Origin: Pseudomonadota bacterium
Lineage (GTDB): Bacteria; Pseudomonadota; Gammaproteobacteria; Xanthomonadales; Rhodanobacteraceae
Direction of reading: 5' to 3'
DNA: 64,000 nt
Assembly: GCA_021792975.1 (NCBI GenBank)
Contig: JAJYTR010000001.1
Coordinates: 1 to 64,000, forward strand
The notes under the pieces were generated by a model. The model made no database searches, was not told the DNA's origin, and worked only from the letters and a program-made list of their open reading frames with translations. The number at the start of each line of letters is the position of its first letter. Within the stretch, counting starts at the first letter, position 1. The translations under genes and the position numbers were made by a program. Positions 20,316-29,002 of this stretch are shown here, piece after piece.

Positions 20316-23300
20316 ATGCGCCTGACCTCGATCAAGCTGGCCGGCTTCAAGTCCTTCGTGGATCCGACCACGCTGCCGCTGCCCACCAACATCACCTGCG
20401 TGGTAGGACCCAACGGCAGCGGCAAGTCCAACATCATCGATGCGGTGCGCTGGGTGCTGGGCGAGAGCGCCGCAAGCCGCCTGCGCAGCGAGAACATCGC
20501 CGACGTGATCTTCGCCGGCTCCAGCGAGCGCAAACCGGCGGGGCAGGCCAGCGTCGAACTGGTATTCGACAACGGCGAAGGCAAGCTGGGCGGCGAGTGG
20601 GCCAATTTCGCCGAGATCTCGGTACGCCGCCTGGTCGGCCGCGATGGCCAGTCCAGCTACTTCATCAACGGTACGCGGTGCCGCCGCCGCGACATCACCG
20701 ACCTGTTCCTGGGCACCGGACTGGGCGCGCGCAGCTACGCCATCATCGAGCAGGGCGTGATCTCCGACCTCGTGGAATCGCAGCCCGAGCACCTGCGCGT
20801 GCACCTCGAGGAGGCTGCCGGGATCTCCCGATACAAGGAACGGCGCAAGGAAACCGAGAGCCGCATCAAGGCCACACGCGAGAACCTCGACCGCGTGCGC
20901 GACGTGCGCGAGGAGGTCGGCAAGCAGCTCGAACACCTCCATCGCCAGGCACGCGCGGCCGAGCGCTGGCAGACACTGAAAAACGAGCACACCCGCCGCG
21001 AAGCGGAACTGCACGCGCTGGAGTACCGGGCGCTGGCCGCCGAGCTGACGCGCCAGCGGCAGGCGCTGGGCGAGAGCCTGCTGGCAATCGAGCGCGGACG
21101 GGCCGCGCTCGCCGCCATCGACAACGGCCTGGAACAGGCCCGCCAGGCGCACACGGACGCGGGTGCGGACTTCAATGCCGCCCAGGCCGAGACTTACCGG
21201 ATCGGCAGCGAGATCGCGCGGGTCGAGCAGCAGCTTCGCCACAGCCGCGAGATGGGCGAACGCCTGCTGCGCGAGCAGGCCGAGATCGGACACCAATTGC
21301 ACGCATCCGGCCAGCAGCTGCGCGAAGACCGGCAACGCCTGGAGGAACTGCAGCGCGCCGAAACGGAAGCTGCACCGCGTGACGTCGCGCTGCGCGCCGA
21401 GGCGCGCGCGCACGAGGCCGCCCTGCAGCAGGCCGAAACCCGGCTGGGCGAGTGGCAACAGAACTGGGACGCCCATGTCCGCGAGGCGGCCGCGATCGCG
21501 CGTACGGCGGATGTCGAGCGCACCAGCCTGGGCCATCTCGAGCGCGAAGGCGTCGAGCTGGCGCGGCGCCGCGAGGCACTGCAGCAGGAACGCGGGACGC
21601 TCGATCTGGCCGTGCTGCAGGCGGCGCTGCAGGCCATCGAGGCCGGCCATGCCGAACAGCAGCGGCAGGTCGAGCATCTCGACCGGCGCCTCGAGCAGAT
21701 CAAGGCCGAACTGGCACAGGCGCAGCAGCACGAACGCGAGCAACTGGACCGGCAGGACAGGGCGCGCCGGCAGCTGCAGAGCCTGCATGGGCGTCTGGCT
21801 TCGCTGGAAGCCCTGCAGCACGCGGCGCTGGGCGAAGACGACGGCCAACGCAACGAACACCTGCGCCGGCTGGGGCTGGGCGATGCGCTACGGCTGGGTG
21901 CCGCGCTGCAGGTGACCCCGGGTTGGGAACATGCCGTGGAAACCGTGCTCAGCGGCTGGCTGGACGCCGTGGTCGGCAGCGATATCCATGCGCTCGACGA
22001 GGCGGTCGAGGCGCTGTCCGCCGCCGATCTCACGCTGGTCGAGGCCGCCCGCGGCGCGGGCCCCGTCGGCACGCTCGCCGAACATGTCCGCGGACCTGCC
22101 GCCGTGCAGTCGATGCTCGCGCAGGTGCGCACGGCGGCCGATGCCGCGGCAGCGCGCGCGGCGGCGGCCTCGCTGGCCGATGGCCGGAGCGTGATCTGCC
22201 CGCAGGGACTGTGGCTGGGGCCAGGCTTCGTCCGTGTACTGCGCGGCAACGACCGGCAGGCCGGTGTGCTGGCGCGCGCGCGGGAAATCGACTCGGTCCG
22301 CCAGGCCATGCAGGCCGACGAGGCGGAAGCGGAAGCCGCAGTCGCCGCAGTGCAGGCGGCCACCGGCGTGCGCCAGGAACTGGAACGGGTGCGCGAGGAA
22401 GCCCAGCGCGATCTGTACCACGCGCACCGGCGCCTGTCCGAACTGGCCGGACAGCGCCAGGGGCAGGCCGGGCGCATCGAGCTGGCGCGCGGCAGGCTGG
22501 TACGCATCGACGAAGAACTCGCCGGCGTGGCACAGCGCCTGCGGACGCTCGAGGACGAGGTGCGCTCCGCGCGCGGCCGCCTGCAGGGCGCGCTCGACCG
22601 GATGGAGGTCGGCGAGCAGAAGCGCCGTGAACTCGAATCGGTCCGGCGTGCGCTGCTGGAATCGCGTGAGGAAGCCGGCCTGAATCTGCGCGAATGCAGC
22701 GAGCAGTTGCGCCGGCTGGCGCTGGAGCAGGAGTCGCGGCGCGGCACGCGCAGCGGGATCGAGCAGGCGGTCGCCCGCCTGGCGGCGCAGATCACCCAGC
22801 TCGAGGCCCGGCACGCGGATCTGCAGCAGCAGGTGGACACCGGCGCCGGCCCGATCGAACAGCTCGAGCGTGAGCGCGGTGTCTATCTCGAGCAGCGTCT
22901 GCTGGCCGACCAGCAACTGGTGTTCGCGCGTGCGGCGCTGGAGAACGCCGAAGCCCGTCTGCGCGCACTGGAGGGCGAACGGCTGGAGGCGGAACGGCGT
23001 CTGGCGCAACAGCGCGAGGACGGCACGCGCCTGCAGCTGGAAGAGCAGGCGCTGCGCCTGCGCGCCGAGCAGATCGCGGCGGCGGTGCGGGACAGTGGGC
23101 TGGCCATCGACGAGCTGCTCTCGGGATTAGGCGAGGATCTGGACGTCGAGTCCTGCCGCAGCGGGCTGGCCGATCTCGAGCAGAAGATCCGCCGTCTCGA
23201 GCCGGTCAACCTCGCGGCCATCCAGGAGCATGCCGAACTGGCACAGCGCAAGACGTATCTGGATGCGCAACTGGCCGACCTGACCGAAGCGCTGGAAACG

Positions 23301-23813
23301 CTCGAGAGCGCCATTCGCAAGATCGACCGCGAGACGCGCCAGCTGTTTCGCGACACCTTCGATCGTGTCAATGCCGGTTTGCAGGAGCTGTTTCCGCGCC
23401 TGTTCGGCGGCGGCACCGCCTATCTGGAACTGACCGGCGAGGATCTGCTCGACGCCGGCGTCGCGGTCATGGCGCGGCCGCCGGGCAAGCGCATCAGCAA
23501 CATCTCGCAGCTCTCGGGCGGCGAGAAAGCGCTGATCGCAGTGGCGCTGGTGTTCGCCATCTTCCGGCTCAACCCGGCGCCGTTCTGCATCCTCGACGAG
23601 GTGGACGCGCCGCTGGACGAGGCCAATGTCGGCCGCTTCACCGAGCTGGTGCGCGAAATGAGCGCGCAGATCCAGTTCCTCTACGTCACCCACAACAAGA
23701 CCAGCATGGAGTCGGCCCAGCAGCTCTGCGGCGTCGCCATGCGCGAACCCGGTGTGTCACGACTGGTGCAGGTGGATCTGGAAGAAGCCGCTAAACTCGC
23801 CGGCGTGGCCTGA
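20316..23813 (+). CDS. smc: Chromosome segregation protein SMC
   Basis: SMC condensin ATPase that compacts and separates sister chromosomes together with ScpA and ScpB. It has 1165 residues, full length. Walker A is VVGPNGSGKSNIIDAVRWVLGE near residue 30. Two long coiled-coil arms (about 165-500 and 660-1000, very rich in E, R, Q and A) flank a hinge around 510-650. The ABC signature is LSGGEKALIAVALVFAIF, and Walker B is FCILDEVDAPLDEANVGRF. zipA follows after 35 bp. In pseudomonads and xanthomonads the usual third gene is ligA, which is absent here. Confidence 0.97.
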   Translation: MRLTSIKLAGFKSFVDPTTLPLPTNITCVVGPNGSGKSNIIDAVRWVLGESAASRLRSENIADVIFAGSSERKPAGQASVELVFDNGEGKLGGEWANFAEISVRRLVGRDGQSSYFINGTRCRRRDITDLFLGTGLGARSYAIIEQGVISDLVESQPEHLRVHLEEAAGISRYKERRKETESRIKATRENLDRVRDVREEVGKQLEHLHRQARAAERWQTLKNEHTRREAELHALEYRALAAELTRQRQALGESLLAIERGRAALAAIDNGLEQARQAHTDAGADFNAAQAETYRIGSEIARVEQQLRHSREMGERLLREQAEIGHQLHASGQQLREDRQRLEELQRAETEAAPRDVALRAEARAHEAALQQAETRLGEWQQNWDAHVREAAAIARTADVERTSLGHLEREGVELARRREALQQERGTLDLAVLQAALQAIEAGHAEQQRQVEHLDRRLEQIKAELAQAQQHEREQLDRQDRARRQLQSLHGRLASLEALQHAALGEDDGQRNEHLRRLGLGDALRLGAALQVTPGWEHAVETVLSGWLDAVVGSDIHALDEAVEALSAADLTLVEAARGAGPVGTLAEHVRGPAAVQSMLAQVRTAADAAAARAAAASLADGRSVICPQGLWLGPGFVRVLRGNDRQAGVLARAREIDSVRQAMQADEAEAEAAVAAVQAATGVRQELERVREEAQRDLYHAHRRLSELAGQRQGQAGRIELARGRLVRIDEELAGVAQRLRTLEDEVRSARGRLQGALDRMEVGEQKRRELESVRRALLESREEAGLNLRECSEQLRRLALEQESRRGTRSGIEQAVARLAAQITQLEARHADLQQQVDTGAGPIEQLERERGVYLEQRLLADQQLVFARAALENAEARLRALEGERLEAERRLAQQREDGTRLQLEEQALRLRAEQIAAAVRDSGLAIDELLSGLGEDLDVESCRSGLADLEQKIRRLEPVNLAAIQEHAELAQRKTYLDAQLADLTEALETLESAIRKIDRETRQLFRDTFDRVNAGLQELFPRLFGGGTAYLELTGEDLLDAGVAVMARPPGKRISNISQLSGGEKALIAVALVFAIFRLNPAPFCILDEVDAPLDEANVGRFTELVREMSAQIQFLYVTHNKTSMESAQQLCGVAMREPGVSRLVQVDLEEAAKLAGVA

Positions 23814-23848
23814 ACCCTACGCGCGCCGCGCACGCGCCGGAGTCGACG

Positions 23849-24601
23849 ATGCACTGGGATCCCGCGATCGGACTACCGCTGCTGCTGCTGAGCCTGGTGG
23901 TTCTGGCGGCGGTTTATCTTCTCGGCCGTACGCGCGGCCCGTCCGTCGCGCGTTCCGACGGCGGACGCGGCGAGAGCCAGCGGATCGAGCCCAGCCTCGG
24001 GGCGGCAGCGGAACCGGCGGCAGGTACTGCGGACGGTCCGCCCACGGTACGTCGCGACGCCGCTGCGGATCCCCTGCCGGCGCCCGGGCACGATGTACGC
24101 ACTGCAGGAGCGGCCTCACGGCAGGATCCGCCGGGGCGGCGCCAGGAGGTGAACATCGAGCGCATCGTGACCCTGTTCGTGGCCGCCCGCGACGGGCAGA
24201 TGTTCCGTGGTGCGGATCTGGTGGTGGCCGCGGAGAAGGTGGGCCTGGAGTTCGGCGACATGGGCATCTTCCACCGCCTCGACGAGCGCAGTGCCAGCCG
24301 CGGCCCCGTGTTCAGCGTGGCCAATATGGTCAAGCCCGGCAGCTTCGATCTGGCGCGCATCGATGCGCTGAATACTCCGGGGCTCGGATTTTTCATGACC
24401 TTGCCGGGGCCGCTGCCGGCGCTGGACGCCTGGGACACCATGCTGCCCGCGGCGCAACGCATGGCCGAACTGCTCAACGGCGTGGTGCTCGATGCCGAGC
24501 GCAACCCGCTCAGCCGCCAGGGCAGCCAGCTGGTCCGCGACGACCTGCGTGGATGGGACCGCCGTCATGAGGGCGAACCGGTAACGCTGCGCGGCCGCTG
24601 A
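23849..24601 (+). CDS. zipA: Cell division protein ZipA
   Basis: Inner-membrane protein that anchors FtsZ to the membrane at the septum. It has 250 residues. An N-terminal membrane helix (IGLPLLLLSLVVLAAVYLLG) is followed by a low-complexity linker rich in P, A, R and G (about 30-105) and a C-terminal FtsZ-binding domain (VNIERIVTLFVAARDGQMFRGADLVVAAEKVGLEFGDMGIFHRL, then FSVANMVKPGSFDL and PGLGFFMTLPGP). It is the second gene of a smc-zipA operon and convergent with the acyl-CoA-binding protein gene. Confidence 0.93.
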   Translation: MHWDPAIGLPLLLLSLVVLAAVYLLGRTRGPSVARSDGGRGESQRIEPSLGAAAEPAAGTADGPPTVRRDAAADPLPAPGHDVRTAGAASRQDPPGRRQEVNIERIVTLFVAARDGQMFRGADLVVAAEKVGLEFGDMGIFHRLDERSASRGPVFSVANMVKPGSFDLARIDALNTPGLGFFMTLPGPLPALDAWDTMLPAAQRMAELLNGVVLDAERNPLSRQGSQLVRDDLRGWDRRHEGEPVTLRGR

Positions 24602-24622
24602 ACCCGGCGGGGCGGGACTCTC

Positions 24623-24880
24623 TCAGGCGCCCAGGCTGCGTACCAGTTCGATGTAGCGGCGCTGCGCCGTTTCGCGCGTGGTGCCTTTCAGTTTGGCCCA
24701 GGCTTCGTATTTGGCCGTGCCGACGAAATCGAAGAAACCCGGCTTGGGGCCGGCGACATCGCCTTCCGAACCCTGCTTGTACAGCGCATACAGTTTAAGC
24801 AGGGTGTCGTTGTCCGGGCGCACGGCCAGCTTTTTCACCGCCTCGGCGGCAGCGAGAAACGCCTGCTGGTGGTCGGACAT
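24623..24880 (-). CDS. Acyl-CoA-binding protein (ACBP)
   Basis: An 85-residue four-helix protein of the eukaryote-type ACBP family, which buffers long-chain acyl-CoA esters. The start is ATG 24880 (MSDHQQAFLAAAEAVKKLAVRPDNDTLLKLYALYKQGSEGDV). Binding residues typical of the family are visible: the LKLYALYKQGSEGDV segment with its Tyr and Lys, then KPGFFDFVGTAKYEAWAKLKGTTRETAQRRYIELV. The acyl-CoA synthetase fadD lies 570 bp away, so the two may serve the same acyl-CoA pool. It is divergent from a PilZ gene; the shared upstream region carries a perfect palindrome. Confidence 0.92.
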   Translation of the reverse strand: MSDHQQAFLAAAEAVKKLAVRPDNDTLLKLYALYKQGSEGDVAGPKPGFFDFVGTAKYEAWAKLKGTTRETAQRRYIELVRSLGA

Positions 24881-24977
24881 GGGGTGTCCCCCACTCGTGG
24901 ACGCCGGCATTAAACACGTCGCACCGGAAGGGGTCAACGCCCGGCCCGGGCGGCCGGGCGCGGCGGCCGACGCTGCC

Positions 24978-24994
24978 GGTCACCCAGGGTGACC
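24978..24994. promoter_or_regulatory. Perfect palindrome in the ACBP/PilZ divergent intergenic region, candidate operator
   Basis: GGTCACCC-A-GGGTGACC is a perfect 8+1+8 inverted repeat about 100 bp from either start codon. No known regulator motif is claimed; its position between divergent genes suggests an operator. Confidence 0.45.
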
Positions 24995-25107
24995 CATAGC
25001 GTCCACTGCGGCTTCGCGGCGTTGTGGCGGCGCGCCGCCGCGGCTGGCCCGAATCCTGCTTGGAGACCGGACGGAAGCCGGCGTGGGGCCGGCGTGAATC
25101 CGCAGCC

Positions 25108-25446
25108 ATGAGCGTACAAGCCTTCTACCGGCACGCCCGCCTGCATGTGGTCAGTGCGGTGCTGCTCAGCCGTGGCGCGGTCAGCGCCCAGAGCGAGATG
25201 GTGGACATCTCGGCCACCGGGTTGTGCGTACACAAGCCGGAAACCTGGCAGGGCCAGCCGGGCCAGTTGTGGGCGCTGGATCTGCTGCTGGAGGGCGACG
25301 CCCACGTCCATCTCGAGGCCACCTGCGTGCGCGAGACCGAACACAAGGTGTGCTTCGAGTTCACGCGCATTCCCGAAGACCGGCAGATCCCGCTGTGGAA
25401 CCTGCTGGGCGGCTATGCCGACCGTCTGGAGGCCTTCAACGCCTGA
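25108..25446 (+). CDS. PilZ-domain protein
   Basis: A 112-residue single-domain protein from ATG 25108 (MSVQAFYRHARLHVVSAVLL). The beta-barrel features of PilZ are seen: AQSEMVDISATGLCVHKPETW corresponds to the (D/N)xSxxG element and CVRETEHKVCFEFTRIPEDRQIPLWNLL to the terminal strand and helix. The RxxxR part of the canonical c-di-GMP site is not obvious, so nucleotide binding is uncertain. Many such small PilZ proteins act in type IV pilus or motility control. Its stop abuts the convergent fadD stop. Confidence 0.8.
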   Translation: MSVQAFYRHARLHVVSAVLLSRGAVSAQSEMVDISATGLCVHKPETWQGQPGQLWALDLLLEGDAHVHLEATCVRETEHKVCFEFTRIPEDRQIPLWNLLGGYADRLEAFNA

Positions 25447-27132
25447 TCAGGCCTTGCCGGCGATGCCGGTGCCGCGCAACTCGCGGCGCAGGATCTTGCC
25501 GACGTTGGTCTTGGGCAGGCTGTCGCGGAACTCGATCTGGTGCGGGCGCTTGTAGCCGGTGAGGTTTTCGCGTGCGTAGTCCATCACCTGCTCGACGGTC
25601 AGCGCGGGGTCCTTGCGCACCACGAACAGTTTCACGGCTTCGCCGGACTTCTCGTCGGGAATGCCGATGGCGGCCACCTCCAGCACGCCCGGACAGGCGG
25701 CCATCACATCCTCGACTTCGTTGGGATACACGTTGAAGCCCGACACCAGGATCATGTCCTTCTTGCGGTCGACGATATAGAAATATCCGCCGGCATCCAT
25801 GCGCGCGATATCGCCGGTGTGCAGCCATCCGGCGGCATCGATGACCTTGGCGGTCTCGTCCGGCCGGTTCCAGTATCCCTGCATCACCTGCGGGCCCTTG
25901 ACGCACAGCTCGCCCACCTCGCCCGGCGGCAGTAACCGGCCGGCATCATCCTGGATGCAGACGTCGGTGGAGGGGACCGGCAGCCCGATCGAACCGTTGT
26001 AGGCGGGCAGGTCCAGCGGATTGATGCACACCGCCGGGCTGGTTTCGGTCAGGCCGTAGGCCTCCACCAGCGTGCAGCCGGTGGTGCGTTTCCAGCGCTC
26101 GGCCACCGTTCGCTGCACCGCCATTCCGCCGCCGAGAGTCATGCGCAGCCGCGAGAAGTCCAGTTCGCTGAAGCCGGGTGTGTTGAGCAGCCCGTTGAAC
26201 AGGGTATTGACGCCGGTGATGGCGCTGAAACGCAGCCCGCGCAATTCCTTGACGAAGCCCGGCATGTCGCGCGGATTGGTGATCAGGTGGTTGTAGCCGC
26301 CGGTCTTGAAAAAGGTGAAGCAGTTGGCTGTCAGCGAGAAGATGTGATACAGCGGCAGGGCGGTGACGATCACCTCCTCGCCCTCGTGCAGCAGCGACTG
26401 GATCCAGGTGGAGGCCTGCAGCATGTTGGCCACCATGTTGCCGTGGCTGAGCATGGCGCCCTTGGCCACCCCGGTGGTGCCGCCGGTGTACTGCAGGAAG
26501 GCCAGATCATCGTGCCCCAGCGCCACCTGCGGACGCGGCTGGCCGGCCCCGCGCTGCAGCGCCTCGCGGAATCCGATGGCGCCGTTGATGCGCCAGGGCG
26601 GCACCATCCTGCGTACGCGCCGCACGACCAGATCGACGATCGCACCCTTCAGCGCGCCGAGCATCTCGCCCAGACTGGTTACCACCACGTGGCGCACACC
26701 AGTGCGGCCGATCACCTGCTGCAGCACGCCGGCGAAGTTCTCCAGCACCACGATGACCTGCGCGCCGGAGTCGTTGAGCTGGTGTTCCAGCTCGCGCGCG
26801 GTGTACAGCGGATTGGTGTTGACGACCACCAGCCCCGCGCGCAGCGCGCCGAACAGCGCGACCGGATACTGCAGCACGTTGGGCATCATCAGCGCGATGC
26901 GGTCGCCCTTGCGCAGACCCAGCGTGCCGGCGAGGTAGCCGGCGAAGCGGGCGCTCATGCGGTCGATCTCCGCGTAGCTCAGCTGCCGGCCGAAGTTGCC
27001 GAAGGCGGGATGGTCCGCGAAACGGGCGCAGGACTCGTCGATCACCGCCACGATCGAACCGTAGCGCGAGAGGTCGACTTCGGCGGCGACGCCGCGCGGA
27101 TAGTGGGCCAGCCACGGGCGGTCGACGGACAT
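25447..27132 (-). CDS. fadD: Long-chain-fatty-acid--CoA ligase
   Basis: Activates fatty acids to acyl-CoA at the inner membrane using ATP. The start is ATG 27132, behind a good GGAG (AAGGAGCCGC); the track start at 27228 is upstream of it. It has 561 residues. Adenylate-forming motifs are QYTGGTTGVAKGAMLSHGN (P-loop), YGLTETSPAVCINPL, GWLHTGDIARMDAGGYFYIVDRKKDMILVSGFNVYPNEVED and the catalytic lysine region PKTNVGKILRRELR. It is near the ACBP gene, consistent with acyl-CoA handling, and convergent with PilZ. Paralogues are common, so physiological chain length is not inferred. Confidence 0.94.
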   Translation of the reverse strand: MSVDRPWLAHYPRGVAAEVDLSRYGSIVAVIDESCARFADHPAFGNFGRQLSYAEIDRMSARFAGYLAGTLGLRKGDRIALMMPNVLQYPVALFGALRAGLVVVNTNPLYTARELEHQLNDSGAQVIVVLENFAGVLQQVIGRTGVRHVVVTSLGEMLGALKGAIVDLVVRRVRRMVPPWRINGAIGFREALQRGAGQPRPQVALGHDDLAFLQYTGGTTGVAKGAMLSHGNMVANMLQASTWIQSLLHEGEEVIVTALPLYHIFSLTANCFTFFKTGGYNHLITNPRDMPGFVKELRGLRFSAITGVNTLFNGLLNTPGFSELDFSRLRMTLGGGMAVQRTVAERWKRTTGCTLVEAYGLTETSPAVCINPLDLPAYNGSIGLPVPSTDVCIQDDAGRLLPPGEVGELCVKGPQVMQGYWNRPDETAKVIDAAGWLHTGDIARMDAGGYFYIVDRKKDMILVSGFNVYPNEVEDVMAACPGVLEVAAIGIPDEKSGEAVKLFVVRKDPALTVEQVMDYARENLTGYKRPHQIEFRDSLPKTNVGKILRRELRGTGIAGKA

Positions 27133-27345
27133 GCGGCTCCTTCTCGGCACTCGGCGCGCGCCATCCGCACGCGAACGGTCGGGATTGCAGCACGCCGGCG
27201 AAGCGCTCGGCAAGGCGCATCGCGCCATGCGATTTCCTTACGACGGCGCATGACCAACGGCAGGGGCGTGGAACCCCGGGGTCCCGGGCCTCTCTAACCG
27301 GCTCGATGCCCGCACCGGGCACGCCGATCAACCGAGGAGACGCCC

Positions 27346-28905
27346 TTGAATCCGACGCGCAAGTTTCTGCCTGTGCTGCTGGCCGCCTGCCTGCTGCCCG
27401 CCGCCTGGACGGCCGATGCCGCGACGGCAGCGCCGGCCAAGGCCGCAGCCGTCGCCGCGCCCGTGCCGCAGCAGCGCGAGGTGGTCACCCGCGGCAGCGT
27501 GCGGATCGGCAACCAGGACATCCGCTACACCGCCACCGCCGGCACCATCCTGCTGCGCAACGACAAGAACGAACCCGTGGCCAGCATGTTCTACGTGGCC
27601 TACACCAAGGACGGCGGGGATCCGGCGCAGCGGCCGATCACCTTCCTCTACAACGGCGGGCCGGGATCGTCGTCGATCTGGCTGCATCTGGGCGGCCTCG
27701 GTCCGATGAAGGTGGCGCTCAACAACGCCGGCGCCACGCCACCCGCACCCTATGCCATCGTGCCCAACCACGACAGCCTGCTGGATGCCAGCGACCTGGT
27801 GTTCATCGACGCCGTGGGCACCGGCTACAGCCACGTGGTGGGCAAGGGCACCGACAAGATGTTCTGGGGCGTGGATCAGGACGTGAAATCCTTCGGCCAG
27901 TTCATCCAGCGCTACCTGACGCAGTTCAACCGCTGGAACTCGCCCAAGTTCCTGCTGGGCGAGAGCTACGGCACCACGCGCTCCGCGGCGCTGTCGGAAT
28001 ACCTGCAGGACCAGGGCATCAGCGTCAACGGCGTGATCCTGCAGTCCTCCATCCTCAATTACGGCCTGCTGATGCCGGGTTCGGACGCCAAATACGAGCT
28101 GTACCTGCCCACCTACACCGCGCTGGCCTGGTACCACCACAAGCTGCCGGGCAACCCCGGCAACGATCTGCCGGCGCTGCTGGCCAAGGCACAGGCCTTT
28201 GCGCTCGGCCCCTACGCACAGGCACTGGCGCAGGGCGACAACCTGCCGGCGGCGCAACGCGACGCCATCGCCGAGCAGTTGCACCAGTACACCGGGCTAC
28301 CGGTCGCGTACATCAAGCGTGCCAACCTGCGCGTCGAGGCCAGCAACTTCCGCAAGGAGCTGATGCTGCCCGAGCGCGAAAGCATCGGCCGCTACGACGG
28401 CCGCTACGCGGGGCTCGACATCAACGCCATCGGCTCCACGCCCGACTTCGATCCCTCCGACCAGTTCGTCTCGCCGGGCTTCACCACCGCCTTCAACTGG
28501 TACATCACCAACGTGCTGAAGTACCACTCGCAGCGCCCGTACCGGGTGATGAACGACAAGACCATCGGCGCCTGGGACTGGCACCACGCCGTGCCCGGCA
28601 TGGGCTGGAAGCTGCCGCTGCCCTACGTGGCCGGCGATCTCGGCGCCGCGCTGCGCAAAAACCCGTACCTGCGCGTGCTCTCGGCCAACGGCTATTTCGA
28701 TCTGGCCACGCCGTACTTCGCCACCGAGTACGACCTCGACCACATGATGCTGGAGCCGAAGCTGCGCAGCCACGTCGAGTTCGCCTTCTACGACTCGGGG
28801 CACATGATCTACCTCAACCCGAAAGCGCTCAATGCGTACCACGCCGATCTCGACCGTTTCTACCGCAGCACGCTGGCGGTCGACGCGGCCGGGGAGAAAC
28901 CGTAG
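27346..28905 (+). CDS. Exported serine carboxypeptidase-like protein (peptidase family S10)
   Basis: A 519-residue protein with a signal peptide (KFLPVLLAACLLPAAWTADA). The start is TTG 27346, well supported by AGGAG at about 27334. The S10 alpha/beta-hydrolase triad is readable: nucleophile Ser in LLGESYGTTRSAAL, Asp in VLSANGYFDLATPYFATEYDLD and His in FYDSGHMIYLNPKAL. The oxyanion-region motif FLYNGGPGSSSIWLHLGGLGP is intact. Such bacterial S10 enzymes are expected in the periplasm or outside the cell, trimming peptides from the C-terminus. The sulfotransferase gene downstream is on the same strand at 93 bp; a functional link is not shown. Confidence 0.93.
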   Translation: MNPTRKFLPVLLAACLLPAAWTADAATAAPAKAAAVAAPVPQQREVVTRGSVRIGNQDIRYTATAGTILLRNDKNEPVASMFYVAYTKDGGDPAQRPITFLYNGGPGSSSIWLHLGGLGPMKVALNNAGATPPAPYAIVPNHDSLLDASDLVFIDAVGTGYSHVVGKGTDKMFWGVDQDVKSFGQFIQRYLTQFNRWNSPKFLLGESYGTTRSAALSEYLQDQGISVNGVILQSSILNYGLLMPGSDAKYELYLPTYTALAWYHHKLPGNPGNDLPALLAKAQAFALGPYAQALAQGDNLPAAQRDAIAEQLHQYTGLPVAYIKRANLRVEASNFRKELMLPERESIGRYDGRYAGLDINAIGSTPDFDPSDQFVSPGFTTAFNWYITNVLKYHSQRPYRVMNDKTIGAWDWHHAVPGMGWKLPLPYVAGDLGAALRKNPYLRVLSANGYFDLATPYFATEYDLDHMMLEPKLRSHVEFAFYDSGHMIYLNPKALNAYHADLDRFYRSTLAVDAAGEKP

Positions 28906-28954
28906 TCCGGTCGTTGGCCGCGCGGGCGGTACCCGCGCGGTCAACCCGGAGGTC

Positions 28955-29002
28955 ATGGAAGCGTTGCTCCGGGAGGGGGTCGACCTGGAGGGCAGTGCGT
29001 GA
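28955..29002 (+). CDS. Possible 15-codon upstream ORF coupled to the sulfotransferase gene
   Basis: ATG 28955 behind CGGAGG opens a 15-residue frame (MEALLREGVDLEGSA) whose TGA overlaps the GTG start of the next gene (GTGA). It is too short to judge by composition. It may be a translational-coupling leader, or a coincidence. Confidence 0.3.
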   Translation: MEALLREGVDLEGSA

